In this document: in pieces, positions 16,742 through 26,105 of the stretch | Position numbering within the stretch: the first letter of the stretch is position 1 | Layout: each line of letters begins with the position of its first letter | DNA from: Candidatus Hydrogenedentota bacterium | Lineage (GTDB): Bacteria; Hydrogenedentota; Hydrogenedentia; Hydrogenedentales; JAJRTN01 | Direction: 5' to 3' | Assembly: GCA_024278275.1 (NCBI GenBank) | Contig: JAJRTN010000106.1 | Location: forward strand, 1 to 64,000 | Length of the DNA stretch: 64,000 nt | Program-made: the position numbers and the translations under genes | Notes under the pieces: generated by a model | The model's input: the letters and a program-made list of their open reading frames with translations, nothing else | Database searches by the model: none | Told to the model about the DNA's origin: nothing

Positions 16742-18001
16742 TCAGGAACGCACCCGTTCAATATCGGCGCCAAGCGCGGCGAGACGTTCCTCGATGCGTT
16801 CGTAGCCGCGGTCAATATGATACACCCGCGAGATGGCCGTCTCGCCCCGTTCCGCCATGAGTCCCGCAATCACCAGGGAAGCGCTGGCGCGCAAATCCGA
16901 TGCCATGACAGGCGCGCCACTGAGGGGCGTGACGCCGCGAATGGTGGCGATGTGCCCTTCCACCGATATATCCGCCCCCATGCGCACCAATTCGGCGGCC
17001 TGCATGAAGCGGTTCTCGAAAACCGTTTCTTCAATACGGCTCACGCCATCGGCGCGGGTGAGAAGGGCCATCATCTGGGCCTGCAGGTCGGTGGGAAAGC
17101 CGGGATAGGGAAGCGTACTGATTTCACAGGCCCGGAGCCCATTCGGGGATGCAGCGGTAATGCGGTTGCCCACGACCCTGACCACGGCGCCCGTTTCGCC
17201 CAACAGTTCCAGAAAAGCGGCCAGATGTTCGGCACGGGCGTTCAGCACCGTCACTTCGCCGCCGGTGGCCACGCCCGCCGCCAGGAAAGTGGCCGCTTCG
17301 ATGCGGTCCGGGATGACCTCGTGTTCCACGCCCCGCAAGTGATCCACGCCGACGATGGTGATGAGGTCGGTGCCGGCCCCGGAGACGCGGGCGCCCATGG
17401 CGTTAAGAAAACACGCCAGGTTCTCAATTTCGGGTTCACGGGCGGCATTGGCGATGCGCGTGAGCCCCTCGGCACGGGTCGCGGCCATGAGGATGTTCTC
17501 GGTGGCGCCCACGCTGGGGAAATCAAGGGTAATGTCCGCGCCCTTTAGCGCGCCCTCCGCCACCACGTAACCATCTTCGATATCGATAGTGGCGCCCAGC
17601 GCCGCCAATCCCTTGAGGTGAATATCGACCGGCCGCGCGCCGATGGCGCACCCGCCCGGGAGAGAAACGCGGGTTTTTCCGAAACGACCGAGGAGCGGCC
17701 CCAGCACAAAGAAGGAGGCGCGCATCTTGCGCACAAGGTCGTAGTCGGCCTCGGGCCTGTTGAGGGTGGGCGCGTCGAGAGTCATGAAGCGCCCCGTGAA
17801 CTCGGTACGCATGCCCATGTCGGCCAGGAGCTTGTCCATGGAGAACACATCGTGCAGACAAGGCACGTTGTGCAGTACGCACGGCCCCTCCGCCAGGATG
17901 GAGGCCGCCATGAGGGGAAGCACGGCGTTCTTGGCCCCACGAACCGGTACCGCCCCCCGAAGGGGCACGCCTCCCCGAATCACGATTCTGTCCACGGGCA
18001 T
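16742..18001 (-). CDS. murA: UDP-N-acetylglucosamine 1-carboxyvinyltransferase
   Basis: 419 residues, full length. It catalyses the first committed step of peptidoglycan synthesis, moving enolpyruvate from PEP to UDP-GlcNAc. The N-terminal substrate motif RGAKNAVLPLMAA and the catalytic loop PGGCAIGARPVD are present. Cys118 is the equivalent of E. coli Cys115, the fosfomycin target, so the enzyme should be of the fosfomycin-sensitive type (established for the family, not tested here). The start at 18001 begins with MPVDRIVIRGG. A terminator-like hairpin separates it from secG, and hisD follows 31 bp downstream on the same strand. Confidence 0.96.
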   Translation of the reverse strand: MPVDRIVIRGGVPLRGAVPVRGAKNAVLPLMAASILAEGPCVLHNVPCLHDVFSMDKLLADMGMRTEFTGRFMTLDAPTLNRPEADYDLVRKMRASFFVLGPLLGRFGKTRVSLPGGCAIGARPVDIHLKGLAALGATIDIEDGYVVAEGALKGADITLDFPSVGATENILMAATRAEGLTRIANAAREPEIENLACFLNAMGARVSGAGTDLITIVGVDHLRGVEHEVIPDRIEAATFLAAGVATGGEVTVLNARAEHLAAFLELLGETGAVVRVVGNRITAASPNGLRACEISTLPYPGFPTDLQAQMMALLTRADGVSRIEETVFENRFMQAAELVRMGADISVEGHIATIRGVTPLSGAPVMASDLRASASLVIAGLMAERGETAISRVYHIDRGYERIEERLAALGADIERVRS

Positions 18002-18086
18002 TTCCCTTTTCGATGACTGATAACCCGGGGCTGCTCCCCAACCGATAGTATCCCCCCATGGGGAGCGCCGTTCCCTTGTCCGGGGG

Positions 18087-18126
18087 AAAAACAAGCGGGG
18101 TCCAAAGCAGGCGCTTTGGACCCCGC
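18087..18126 (-). terminator. intrinsic terminator after secG
   Basis: A perfect 14-bp stem (GCGGGGTCCAAAGC at 18095-18108 with GCTTTGGACCCCGC at 18113-18126) has a 4-nt loop. On the minus strand it is followed by TTGTTTTT. It lies just past the secG stop and ends the tpiA-secG unit before murA. Confidence 0.85.
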
Positions 18127-18148
18127 GAAATAAACGCGATGCGCGGTC

Positions 18149-18697
18149 TTACCGGGCCGCGGGCGCCTTGGTCCCGGGTGCCGCTTTCGGTGTGGTTACG
18201 GTCTCGGCGGCGGGTGCGGGGGTGGCCTCCGGCGTGGCTGCGGGAGTCTCCGCCGGCGCGGTGCCCGTGTTCGTGGCTTCGGGCGTCACGGTCACGGCGG
18301 CGGGCGGCGCCGTTTCGGTTGCGGAAGCCGCGTCGGACTGTGGCGTGTCAGGCGTATTACCCATCAGCTCATCAATGGCCGACCCGGTCATATAGGCCTG
18401 CTCATCCGCCTCCTCGGGGGCGATGCCCCGGCCCACGTGGGGCGACAGCAGGGAGAGGATAAGGGCCAGGCCCATGAAAATGCCGGCCGCGGTGTAGGTA
18501 AGTTTTTGTGGAAGACTCTTTACGGAACGCGGCCCGAAGACGGTATCGGAGCCGCCGCCCATGCCGAAAGCACCGGCGAAGCCGACGCCCTTGCCTTTTT
18601 GCAGCAGGACAATGATGATCAGGGCGAAGCAGGCAGGCACATAAAGCAGAAGGATGAGCCACCACAAAAAATCGAGACTGAAAATAAAAGAGAACAT
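18149..18697 (-). CDS. secG: preprotein translocase subunit SecG with long C-terminal extension
   Basis: 182 residues against about 75-115 for ordinary SecG. The SecG core (about residues 1-85) has two membrane helices and the conserved LLQKGKG..FGGG-like segment (VLLQKGKGVGFAGAFGMGGGSDTVFG). After a short acidic linker, residues about 105-182 are an Ala/Thr/Pro/Glu low-complexity tail, which would project from the second helix into one compartment. SecG assists SecYE-dependent export. The gene follows tpiA, a pairing seen in many bacteria, and is closed by a strong terminator. Confidence 0.9.
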   Translation of the reverse strand: MFSFIFSLDFLWWLILLLYVPACFALIIIVLLQKGKGVGFAGAFGMGGGSDTVFGPRSVKSLPQKLTYTAAGIFMGLALILSLLSPHVGRGIAPEEADEQAYMTGSAIDELMGNTPDTPQSDAASATETAPPAAVTVTPEATNTGTAPAETPAATPEATPAPAAETVTTPKAAPGTKAPAAR

Positions 18698-18743
18698 TCG
18701 AGTGATATCCCTGTCTCCACCCAGGGGCGGAGTACGTTAATTG

Positions 18744-19511
18744 CTACACCACCGCTTTCACGATGTCCGCAAAGCTGTCGGCCTTCAGCGCGGCGCCGCC
18801 CACGAGAAAACCGTCCACATCGGGTTGGGAGATAAGTTCGCCCGCGTTGCCGGGCTTGGCGCTACCGCCGTATTGAATACGAAGCGCCGAGGCCACAACC
18901 TCACCGAAATTTTCCTGTACCAGGCTGCGAATGAAAGCATGGGCCTCCTGCGCCTGTTCCGGGGTGGCCACCACGCCGGTGCCAATGGCCCATACGGGTT
19001 CATAGGCGATGGCGACACTGGCAAAATCACCTTCCTGCAACCCTTTTAGCCCTTCGACCACCTGGCGGGTCAACACTTCATTCATCGTGCCGCCCTCGCG
19101 CTCCTCAAGGGTCTCACCGATGCAAAACATGACCTTCAGGCCCGCACCCAGGGCAAAAGTGAGTTTTTCATTGAGGAAGGCGTCGCTTTCGCCGAAATAC
19201 TCGCGCCGCTCGCTGTGACCGATGATGGTCCACTGGCAGCCGGCGTCGAGGAGCATCTGGGGAGAGATTTCCCCCGTATAGGCACCGCTTTCCTTGACGT
19301 AGCAGTTCTGCGCGCCCAACTCCACATTCGACCCCTTCAGCACCTCTCCGACGGCGTAAAGGGCAGTATAGACGGGACATACGACGATATCAGCACCATC
19401 AATCCCCGCCACGAGCGGCTTGAGGGCGGCCGCCAGATCGACGGACTCCCCCACCATTTTGTTCATTTTCCAATTACCCGCAACCAGGGGTTTGCGCGTT
19501 GTTTTGCTCAT
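18744..19511 (-). CDS. tpiA: triosephosphate isomerase
   Basis: 255 residues, the usual length. It interconverts dihydroxyacetone phosphate and glyceraldehyde 3-phosphate. All catalytic parts are visible: Lys in AGNWKMNK, His in IIGHSERREYF, Glu in AYEPVWAIGTG, and the phosphate-binding YGGSAKPGN and GFLVGGAAL segments. The ATG at 19511 begins the standard N-terminus. It is followed closely by secG on the same strand and is divergent from the TetR gene across a 190-bp promoter region. Confidence 0.97.
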   Translation of the reverse strand: MSKTTRKPLVAGNWKMNKMVGESVDLAAALKPLVAGIDGADIVVCPVYTALYAVGEVLKGSNVELGAQNCYVKESGAYTGEISPQMLLDAGCQWTIIGHSERREYFGESDAFLNEKLTFALGAGLKVMFCIGETLEEREGGTMNEVLTRQVVEGLKGLQEGDFASVAIAYEPVWAIGTGVVATPEQAQEAHAFIRSLVQENFGEVVASALRIQYGGSAKPGNAGELISQPDVDGFLVGGAALKADSFADIVKAVV

Positions 19512-19704
19512 CGTGAACCATCCATCCGAAGTCGTACTGCTCGGTTGTCAACAGGAGGGGAATTAGCGGGTGAAATCCTAGCACACCGCCCCGCCGCAAG
19601 ACAAATCGCCCCATTGGGGGGTTTCGGAAATGCCTCTGTTGGTGATTGCCTGCTTGATTATTGTTTAATGAGCGGAAACCGTCAACCGCATGGAGTGATC
19701 GTGA

Positions 19705-20352
19705 ATGGAAGCACACACACAAGTGGAATCGGACCAACCGGGCGGTACGCGCGACCGTCTGCTGCGGAGTGCCCTCGCACGGTTCTCCAGTCAAGGCTAC
19801 GAAGGCACGAGCATCCGCGAAATCATCGAAGGCGCCGGGGTCACCCGGCCCGTGCTTTATTACTACTTCGAGAACAAGGAAGATCTCTTTCGTCAGCTCG
19901 TGGAAACCCAATACGCGGCCTTGACCGACCGTGCGGAAAAGGCCTTTTTATCGGAGGGCAGTTCGCGGGAACGACTCAAGCTGCTGATCTGCGCCGAGTT
20001 CGCGCTCATGGAAGAAGATGCCGAGGCGGTCGCCCTGATTCTACAGGTTTATTTCTCCGCCCGTAATCAGGGCCCTCCCCTGGACCGCGACGCCCTCATG
20101 CGGCGGCGTTTCCGGTATGTTCAGCAGATCATGCAGGAGGGGTTGGACCGTAAGGAGTTTTCCGGCGGGGATGCCCAAAGCCTGGCACTTGTGTTCCTGG
20201 GCATGATGGACATGCACGTCATGGCAAAGACCAATCGTCCCGAATTGCGCCTGACCCCGGAACTGGGCGAGGGGTTGGTCGATTTTTTTATCGCCGGCGC
20301 CGGTCACCGCGAGCCTCCCGCCACGAACCTGGTCAGTCCCTATTGTCCATGA
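19705..20352 (+). CDS. TetR-family transcriptional regulator
   Basis: 215 residues. The N-terminal helix-turn-helix (about residues 15-62) reads LLRSALARFSSQGYEGTSI..EGAGVTRPVLYYYFENKEDLF, a textbook TetR DNA-binding domain. The C-terminal helical domain binds an unknown ligand. It is divergent from tpiA and 63 bp upstream of a secreted GH13-like gene on the same strand. Control of that gene or of itself is possible, but no operator could be read with confidence in the spacer. Confidence 0.9.
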   Translation: MEAHTQVESDQPGGTRDRLLRSALARFSSQGYEGTSIREIIEGAGVTRPVLYYYFENKEDLFRQLVETQYAALTDRAEKAFLSEGSSRERLKLLICAEFALMEEDAEAVALILQVYFSARNQGPPLDRDALMRRRFRYVQQIMQEGLDRKEFSGGDAQSLALVFLGMMDMHVMAKTNRPELRLTPELGEGLVDFFIAGAGHREPPATNLVSPYCP

Positions 20353-20415
20353 TGAAAGCAGGAATGGAGTTTCGCCCGGGGGCGGGGAAACCTTGTCTCG
20401 GCTCAGGAAACCGTC

Positions 20416-23400
20416 ATGAAGAAACTCGTGTGCACCAGTCTTTGGGTCTGTCTTGCCGCCACGGCATTCGGAGAAAAAAGCACCATGTGGACCATGCAAA
20501 ACGGATGGCTTGCATACAGCCGCAACGATGGCGTCTTGCTGGAGGCGGGCGAAGGCCACGCCCTGGCACTGACCATCGACGACAAGGCCTGGCCCGGTGC
20601 GGCGGTGGTTCCCATCGTGGCTGAGGTGGAGGGCGGCTTCGATGTGACCTACACCGATGAATCCGGCCAGGCCATCGACCGGTACCGTCCCTTCCCCGCC
20701 CTGGGCAAGGATGCCTGGCTGCGCACGGCGGTGTACGAGAACACCTCGGACCACACGCAGGATCTCACGCAGGCGCGGCTGCGCATCCGTTCCGCCGCGA
20801 CCGAAAACACCTGGCATCCCCGCGACTTCTGGATGGGAGCGCGGGAGAACGACGCGGTTTGCGTGGCCTACCGCGGCACGTCCGATGCCTACCGCTTGAC
20901 GGCCTCGGGGGGGGACGTGGAACACCGGGTTGATGCCGGTTGGCGGCTCGCGCCCGGACAACGCGCCACCATGGGCGCGCAGGGCACCTGGATCGGGACG
21001 GCGGGCACGGAGGCCTATCGCGCGGAAGCCCGCCGCTGGTTTGATGCCATCGATTTGCACGCGCCCCAATTGCCGGATTGGCTGGCGGAGGCCATCCTCT
21101 ACGAAACCTGCGCCGGGGGCCACGTGGAATCCCGTTTCAGTGACGTGGGCGGCTTCGACCACCTGCGCCGGCAAGTGGATTATCTCGCGGACCTCGGGAT
21201 CTCCACCGTGTGGCTTCAGTCGGTCCACACCCACAAGCGTTCCCCCAATGCCCTCGCCGGGTGGAATCTCTATGGCCCGCTGGACTACGAACACATTGAT
21301 CCCATCCTGGGGGGGGCGGATGCGTTGAAACGCCTGACCGATGCTTTCCAGGCAAAGGGCCTGCGGGTTCTGGGCGAGCTGGTACCCCACGGCGGACGTT
21401 CCGTCCAGGCGGAAGCCCTTCCCGAAGGCTGGACCTATAACCGCAAGGGCGAACCCGCCGGTAACTGGGGCGGCCTGAGCATGGACTATTCCGCCCCCGG
21501 CTGGCAGGACGCCATGCGCAAGGCCTCGAAGCGCCTGGCGCGCAACTTTGGCATAGTGGGCGCCCGCATCGACGTGGCCGACGGATCGGGCGCCAACTGG
21601 AAATCGCCCCGGACCAACCACGCCTCCTATTCGACGCTCGGCGGCGCGGTGGAAATGCTACAAGCCATTCACGCGGGTTTTCAGGCAGGCGGGGCCGAAG
21701 GGGTGCTCCTCCCGGAAAGCTGGAACACCATGGAGTTTTTCCGCGAAACCCCCTTGGGATACGGCCACGCCCTCTGGTTCCTCTTCTGGCAGGACATCCC
21801 CCGGATGGTCGAGCAGCCGGAACGCATGGTGAAAACCCTGCGCGATTTCTTCGAGCTGCAACGCGGCGCCTATCCCCCCGGCACGCGCATTATCCGTACC
21901 CTGGGCAACCACGACACCACGGTCTACTCGGGCCGCGTGCAGTATCGCTTCGGCGCGGGCTTGTCCAACGCTCTTTACGGGGTCTGCCTCATGGTGCCCG
22001 GCGTGCCCATGATGTACCAGGAAGAAGAAGTAGGACTTTACGAAACCCGCCAGCGAATGAACTGGTCGCGGCGCGCCATCCCCGAATTCGCCCATGGCGA
22101 GGTGGACTACTTCGCGGTCCGCTTCGATCCCCGGGTTTTCTCCGTGTTGCGCCGGACCGAAACGGGCTTGGCCATCGGGTTGGCCAACCTGTCGGGCAAC
22201 GTCATTGACGGCGTGGTGCAGGTGGACCCATCCGTGGACCTCCCCGGCGGGACGAAGGTGTTCGACCCCCTCACCGGCATGGATACGACGGTTGGTGACC
22301 ATGCTTTTCCCTGGCGTTTACCCCCCTATGGCACGAGCCTTATTGTGATCAACCAAAAGGCTTTCGAGGCCTTGCCGCCACGGATTTCAATACCGTCGAA
22401 CACCGGGCACACACGCATCGAAGAAGCCCCAAAGCCCTTGCCCCTCGGCGTGGAAGCCGGCGAAGAGGGCCTCCGCCTCCGTGCCGACGGCTTCGACTGT
22501 CGGATCACGGCGGGCACGGGAGCATGGCGGGTTGAATCGCTGCCCGGACAACGCCCCGTGCGTCTTGTCCGCGACGGCGCGGAGATCACTTTCGATGGCG
22601 AAGCGATCCGCGTTACCCTTCCCGCGCAAGAGAAACAGCCGCCCGTCAAAGTCGTGATTCGCGGCGCGGAAACCTGGCATGTGTCGGGCCGGACCGCCCT
22701 GCTGGGCGACCGCGTATTGCGCCGCCACTTTCCCTTCCCCAAGGGCGCGAACTACCAGTGGGACCGCACCATGGCGTGGGGCCGCATCCCCGCGCAATAC
22801 TACCGGAGCGTCGCCCCCACGGGACGGCTCTGGGAGTCCATGCTGGAGCCCCTGAGTCCGGAAAACCCCGCCATGGCCTTCCAGAACGAGACGGGAAACA
22901 CCCTCCTCCTGGAGGCGGTCGCCACCACCGCCCGGAGCATCGTCCTCACCGAGGGAGATGGAGACAAGCCCGGCGCCCTCACCCTGCGGTTTCACGCGGT
23001 GGACCCCGACCTGGCGCCCCGTTACGCCTGGCACGGCTGGTCCCCCTCGCAATTCGAGGACGATACCGCTCCCGCGCCACGGCCCCAAACGGTATCTTTC
23101 CGCATTCGGGTGGCGCGGCACGGGGAGCCCGTATCGACCCTGCTCGAAGCGCCCCGCCACCCCATCGACCGAAACCTGCCCGTCCTGACCCTGGACGGTC
23201 CCGAAATCCGCGACGAAGGCGACACGATCTGGTTCATCCAGCCCGGCGTCGCCACCTGGTTGGCCCTGGACGGGCCCGCCGGCACCCACCGAATCGGCCT
23301 GGAACTCCGCCACAGCGAACGGTCGGCGGAAGACACGGAACTCACCGACGCCTACACCATCGAGGTCAACGGAACGCCCGTGCCCTTCACCTGGGAAAAG

Positions 23401-23544
23401 CTCAACACCTACGAAACGGGCAACGCCCACTTCGGCCGGGCCCTCACCGGGCCGGTGGTATTGAAAGCCCGTGACAACACCCTGACCCTCCGCGCGCGCC
23501 ATACCTGGTGCGCCGTCCGCCCGAACTTCAGCCTGTCGCCGTAG
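20416..23544 (+). CDS. secreted GH13 (alpha-amylase superfamily)-like glycosidase with C-terminal beta domains
   Basis: 1042 residues with a signal peptide (about residues 1-19). An N-terminal beta domain (about 20-215) precedes an alpha-amylase barrel (about 215-560). The three GH13 acidic residues can be assigned: Asp386 in GARIDVADG, Glu434 in LPESWNT and Asp500 in LGNHDTT. The barrel starts with the DLGISTVWL motif. An amylase-type beta domain (about 570-640) follows. The last 350 residues are further beta-sandwich sequence of unclear family, perhaps sugar binding. The ATG at 20416 has AGGAAA upstream. The substrate is probably an alpha-glucan, but this is not certain since several GH13 motif regions are divergent. 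Confidence 0.8.
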   Translation: MKKLVCTSLWVCLAATAFGEKSTMWTMQNGWLAYSRNDGVLLEAGEGHALALTIDDKAWPGAAVVPIVAEVEGGFDVTYTDESGQAIDRYRPFPALGKDAWLRTAVYENTSDHTQDLTQARLRIRSAATENTWHPRDFWMGARENDAVCVAYRGTSDAYRLTASGGDVEHRVDAGWRLAPGQRATMGAQGTWIGTAGTEAYRAEARRWFDAIDLHAPQLPDWLAEAILYETCAGGHVESRFSDVGGFDHLRRQVDYLADLGISTVWLQSVHTHKRSPNALAGWNLYGPLDYEHIDPILGGADALKRLTDAFQAKGLRVLGELVPHGGRSVQAEALPEGWTYNRKGEPAGNWGGLSMDYSAPGWQDAMRKASKRLARNFGIVGARIDVADGSGANWKSPRTNHASYSTLGGAVEMLQAIHAGFQAGGAEGVLLPESWNTMEFFRETPLGYGHALWFLFWQDIPRMVEQPERMVKTLRDFFELQRGAYPPGTRIIRTLGNHDTTVYSGRVQYRFGAGLSNALYGVCLMVPGVPMMYQEEEVGLYETRQRMNWSRRAIPEFAHGEVDYFAVRFDPRVFSVLRRTETGLAIGLANLSGNVIDGVVQVDPSVDLPGGTKVFDPLTGMDTTVGDHAFPWRLPPYGTSLIVINQKAFEALPPRISIPSNTGHTRIEEAPKPLPLGVEAGEEGLRLRADGFDCRITAGTGAWRVESLPGQRPVRLVRDGAEITFDGEAIRVTLPAQEKQPPVKVVIRGAETWHVSGRTALLGDRVLRRHFPFPKGANYQWDRTMAWGRIPAQYYRSVAPTGRLWESMLEPLSPENPAMAFQNETGNTLLLEAVATTARSIVLTEGDGDKPGALTLRFHAVDPDLAPRYAWHGWSPSQFEDDTAPAPRPQTVSFRIRVARHGEPVSTLLEAPRHPIDRNLPVLTLDGPEIRDEGDTIWFIQPGVATWLALDGPAGTHRIGLELRHSERSAEDTELTDAYTIEVNGTPVPFTWEKLNTYETGNAHFGRALTGPVVLKARDNTLTLRARHTWCAVRPNFSLSP

Positions 23545-23676
23545 TCCGTACGGTCCGATCTTATTTCGCGAATCTTGAGCGCCCCCCTCTTCTCGCCGTC
23601 TCTCGATTTGTCTTCTTTCTTGAGCCGGTTCCCATGGGTATAATGATGCATTCTCAACTTCTTGGAGTGGTTTCCC

Positions 23677-24945
23677 ATGACACACAAACCTTCCCGCAGA
23701 ACTTTTCTCAAGACGGCCGCCGCCGGTGTGGCGGCGCCCATGATTCTTCCTTCGGGTGTGCTCGCCGCCCAGGGAAAGCCCGGTGCCAATGACCGGATCA
23801 ATTTCGGCCTCATCGGCGCGGGACGCCGGGGACGACAGGTCATGCCCCGGCGTGAGGGCGTTGAAATGGTGGCCTTCGCCGATGTGAACCGGGTGCGGCT
23901 GGATGAAATGAAGCAGACGTTTCCCGCGGCCAGGACCTTCATGGACTACCGTGAAATGCTGGAGATGGACACCGTGGACGCCGTGGTCGTGGCCACGCCG
24001 GATCACTGGCATGTCCTCCCCGCCATTCATGCCTGCGAGGCGGGAAAGGACGTGTACATCGAGAAGCCCATGACCCTTACCATCGCCGAGGGCCGTGCCC
24101 TGGTGAAGGCGGCACGGAAACATGGTCGGGTCGTACAGACCGGGAGCCAGCAGCGTTCCATGAAGGAATGCCGTATCGGCTGCGAGCTGGTGCGCAACGA
24201 ACGGGTCGGCAGGATTCACACCATCCACGGCGCGAATTATCCCAGTCCGTGGGAATGTACGTTGCCGGAACAACCCGTTCCGGAGGGACTGAACTGGGAT
24301 GTATGGTGCGGCCAGACCGAGCCCCGGCCCTACAACATCGACCTCTATCTTCCCCGTGCCCAGGGACGGCATGACGCGAAAGGACGCTTGGGCTGGATCA
24401 GTTTCCGTCCCTACTCCGGCGGCGAGATGACCGGCTGGGGCGCCCACGGCCTCGATATTATCCAGTGGGGGCTTGGGACGGACCTGTCGGGACCGGTCGA
24501 GGTCTGGCCGGAGGGCGAAGGCCTGAAGTGCCCCGTGAGCTTCCGCTATGCCGACGGCGTGGTGGTCCATCTCGATGGCATAGGACCCGGCGGCGGGGCC
24601 GTTTTTGTCGGGGACAAGGGCAAGATCCTGGTGGACCGGGGCAGGTACGCGGTGAAACCCGGTTCAGTTTCCTCCGAACCCATTGGCGACGAGGGCATCC
24701 ACCTTCCCGTGAGCAACGACCACATGGGGAACATGCTCGCGTGCATGCGTACCCGCGAACGGCCCATCGCTGACGTGGAAATCGGTCACCGTTCCGCCAC
24801 CATGTGTCACTTGGGGAACATCGCCCGGTGGACGGGGCGCAAGCTGAGGTGGGACCCGAAAAAAGAACGCTTCCAGGATGACGATGACGCCAACACCTAT
24901 CTTTCGCGCCACGGTCGCGCGCCCTATGCCGTCCCGCTGGCATAG
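23677..24945 (+). CDS. Tat-exported Gfo/Idh/MocA family oxidoreductase
   Basis: 422 residues. The N-terminus has a twin-arginine signal (SRRTFLK followed by a hydrophobic Ala-rich run). The NAD(P)-binding Rossmann domain (about residues 35-160) contains GLIGAGRRGRQ and ATPDHWH, with EKPMTLT carrying the conserved Lys of the family. The C-terminal alpha/beta domain (about 160-400) has GWGAHGLDIIQWGLG. Tat-borne members are expanded in Planctomycetota, Verrucomicrobiota and Hydrogenedentota and are thought to oxidise sugars or sugar acids outside the cytoplasm. The substrate cannot be told. A paralogue of this type is at 51.3 kb. Confidence 0.9.
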   Translation: MTHKPSRRTFLKTAAAGVAAPMILPSGVLAAQGKPGANDRINFGLIGAGRRGRQVMPRREGVEMVAFADVNRVRLDEMKQTFPAARTFMDYREMLEMDTVDAVVVATPDHWHVLPAIHACEAGKDVYIEKPMTLTIAEGRALVKAARKHGRVVQTGSQQRSMKECRIGCELVRNERVGRIHTIHGANYPSPWECTLPEQPVPEGLNWDVWCGQTEPRPYNIDLYLPRAQGRHDAKGRLGWISFRPYSGGEMTGWGAHGLDIIQWGLGTDLSGPVEVWPEGEGLKCPVSFRYADGVVVHLDGIGPGGGAVFVGDKGKILVDRGRYAVKPGSVSSEPIGDEGIHLPVSNDHMGNMLACMRTRERPIADVEIGHRSATMCHLGNIARWTGRKLRWDPKKERFQDDDDANTYLSRHGRAPYAVPLA

Positions 24946-24966
24946 GCTGTGCTTCAGCGTACTGTC

Positions 24967-25890
24967 ATGCGGTCCACGTCCGTAAAAGAACGGGCGCGGG
25001 CCTTGGGCTTTGAGGCCTGTGGTATCGCCACGGCCGGACCGGCCGACCCGGAGAATCGCCTGGGGCAATGGATCGGTGCGGGTTTTCACGCGGACATGGC
25101 ATGGCTGGCGCGCACCCGCGACCTGCGGCAGGATGTAACCCGAAAGCTGCCTGGAACACGTTCGGTCATCGTGGTCGCCCGCAACTACTACCAGCCCAAC
25201 CCGCCGCGTCCGAAGGAAGCTCACGGCAAGGTGGCGCGCTACGCTTGGGGCCGGGACTACCACAAAGTCCTCAAGAAGCCTCTTCGCCAGTTGGCGGCCT
25301 TCGTGGACGGCCTGGAGGAAGGCGCCACAAGTTATGCCTGTGTCGATAGCGGTCCCGTGCTGGAGCGCACGTGGGCGGAACGGGCAGGCGTCGGCTGGGT
25401 GGGCAAGAACAGCCTCATTCTCCGGCGTGACCTGGGATCGTGGTTCTTCCTCGGCGTGGTGCTGAGCACGGTCGAACTGGCGCACGACACGCCGGGGGAA
25501 AACCGTTGCGGCTCCTGCCATGCCTGCATTGACGCCTGCCCTACCGGCGCCATCGTCGCGCCGGGGGTGGTGGATGCCCGCCGCTGCATCGCCTACCAGA
25601 CCATCGAGAACCGGGGCGATATCCCGCGGGTTCTGCATGGACCCATGGACGGCTGGGTCTTCGGCTGCGATATTTGCCAGGAGGTTTGTCCCTGGAACCG
25701 CTTCGCGACGCCCACGGACGAACCCGATTTCGCCGTCCGCGAGGGTGTCGCCTATCCCGTGCTCGACGAGCTTTGTGCCCTCGGTGAAACCGCGTTCAAC
25801 ACCCGTTTCGAGGGCACCCCCGTGCGCCGCGCGAAACACGCGGGCATGGTGCGCAACGCAAAGATTGCACGAGAATCCGCCGGTGAATAG
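24967..25890 (+). CDS. queG: epoxyqueuosine reductase
   Basis: 307 residues from the ATG at 24967; a GTG at 24949 is an alternative, and neither has a clear Shine-Dalgarno. A cobalamin-dependent iron-sulfur enzyme performing the last step of queuosine synthesis on tRNA. The N-terminal domain has the conserved CVDSGPVLERTWAERAGVGW block with the catalytic Asp. A ferredoxin-like region carries two [4Fe-4S] motifs, CGSCHACIDACPTGAI and CDICQEVCPWN. The C-terminal RRAKHAGMVRNAKIA segment is typical. It follows the Tat oxidoreductase almost directly. It lacks the HEAT extension found in some homologues. Confidence 0.94.
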   Translation: MRSTSVKERARALGFEACGIATAGPADPENRLGQWIGAGFHADMAWLARTRDLRQDVTRKLPGTRSVIVVARNYYQPNPPRPKEAHGKVARYAWGRDYHKVLKKPLRQLAAFVDGLEEGATSYACVDSGPVLERTWAERAGVGWVGKNSLILRRDLGSWFFLGVVLSTVELAHDTPGENRCGSCHACIDACPTGAIVAPGVVDARRCIAYQTIENRGDIPRVLHGPMDGWVFGCDICQEVCPWNRFATPTDEPDFAVREGVAYPVLDELCALGETAFNTRFEGTPVRRAKHAGMVRNAKIARESAGE

Positions 25891-26105
25891 ACCGCCGGCT
25901 TTCCCGGTCGTAACACGCACGGAAGTCCAAGCGTCCCCTTGCTGTCATTCCGAACGTAACCCCGTTTACCTTCGCATGGGCGAGGTGACTGGAAACGTCT
26001 TGTTGCCGCGGGCGTGCGACCATCTCCGGCCTTCTGCCAACGCTTGCATTTTCCTCCCCGGATATCTACCGTAGGAAAGGGACGTGAAACACCACGGAGA
26101 GGGCA

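Noticed and set aside
22387-24570. 727-codon minus-strand open frame
   Set aside because: It is antisense to the GH13-like and Gfo/Idh genes, both well supported, and shows no protein family features.
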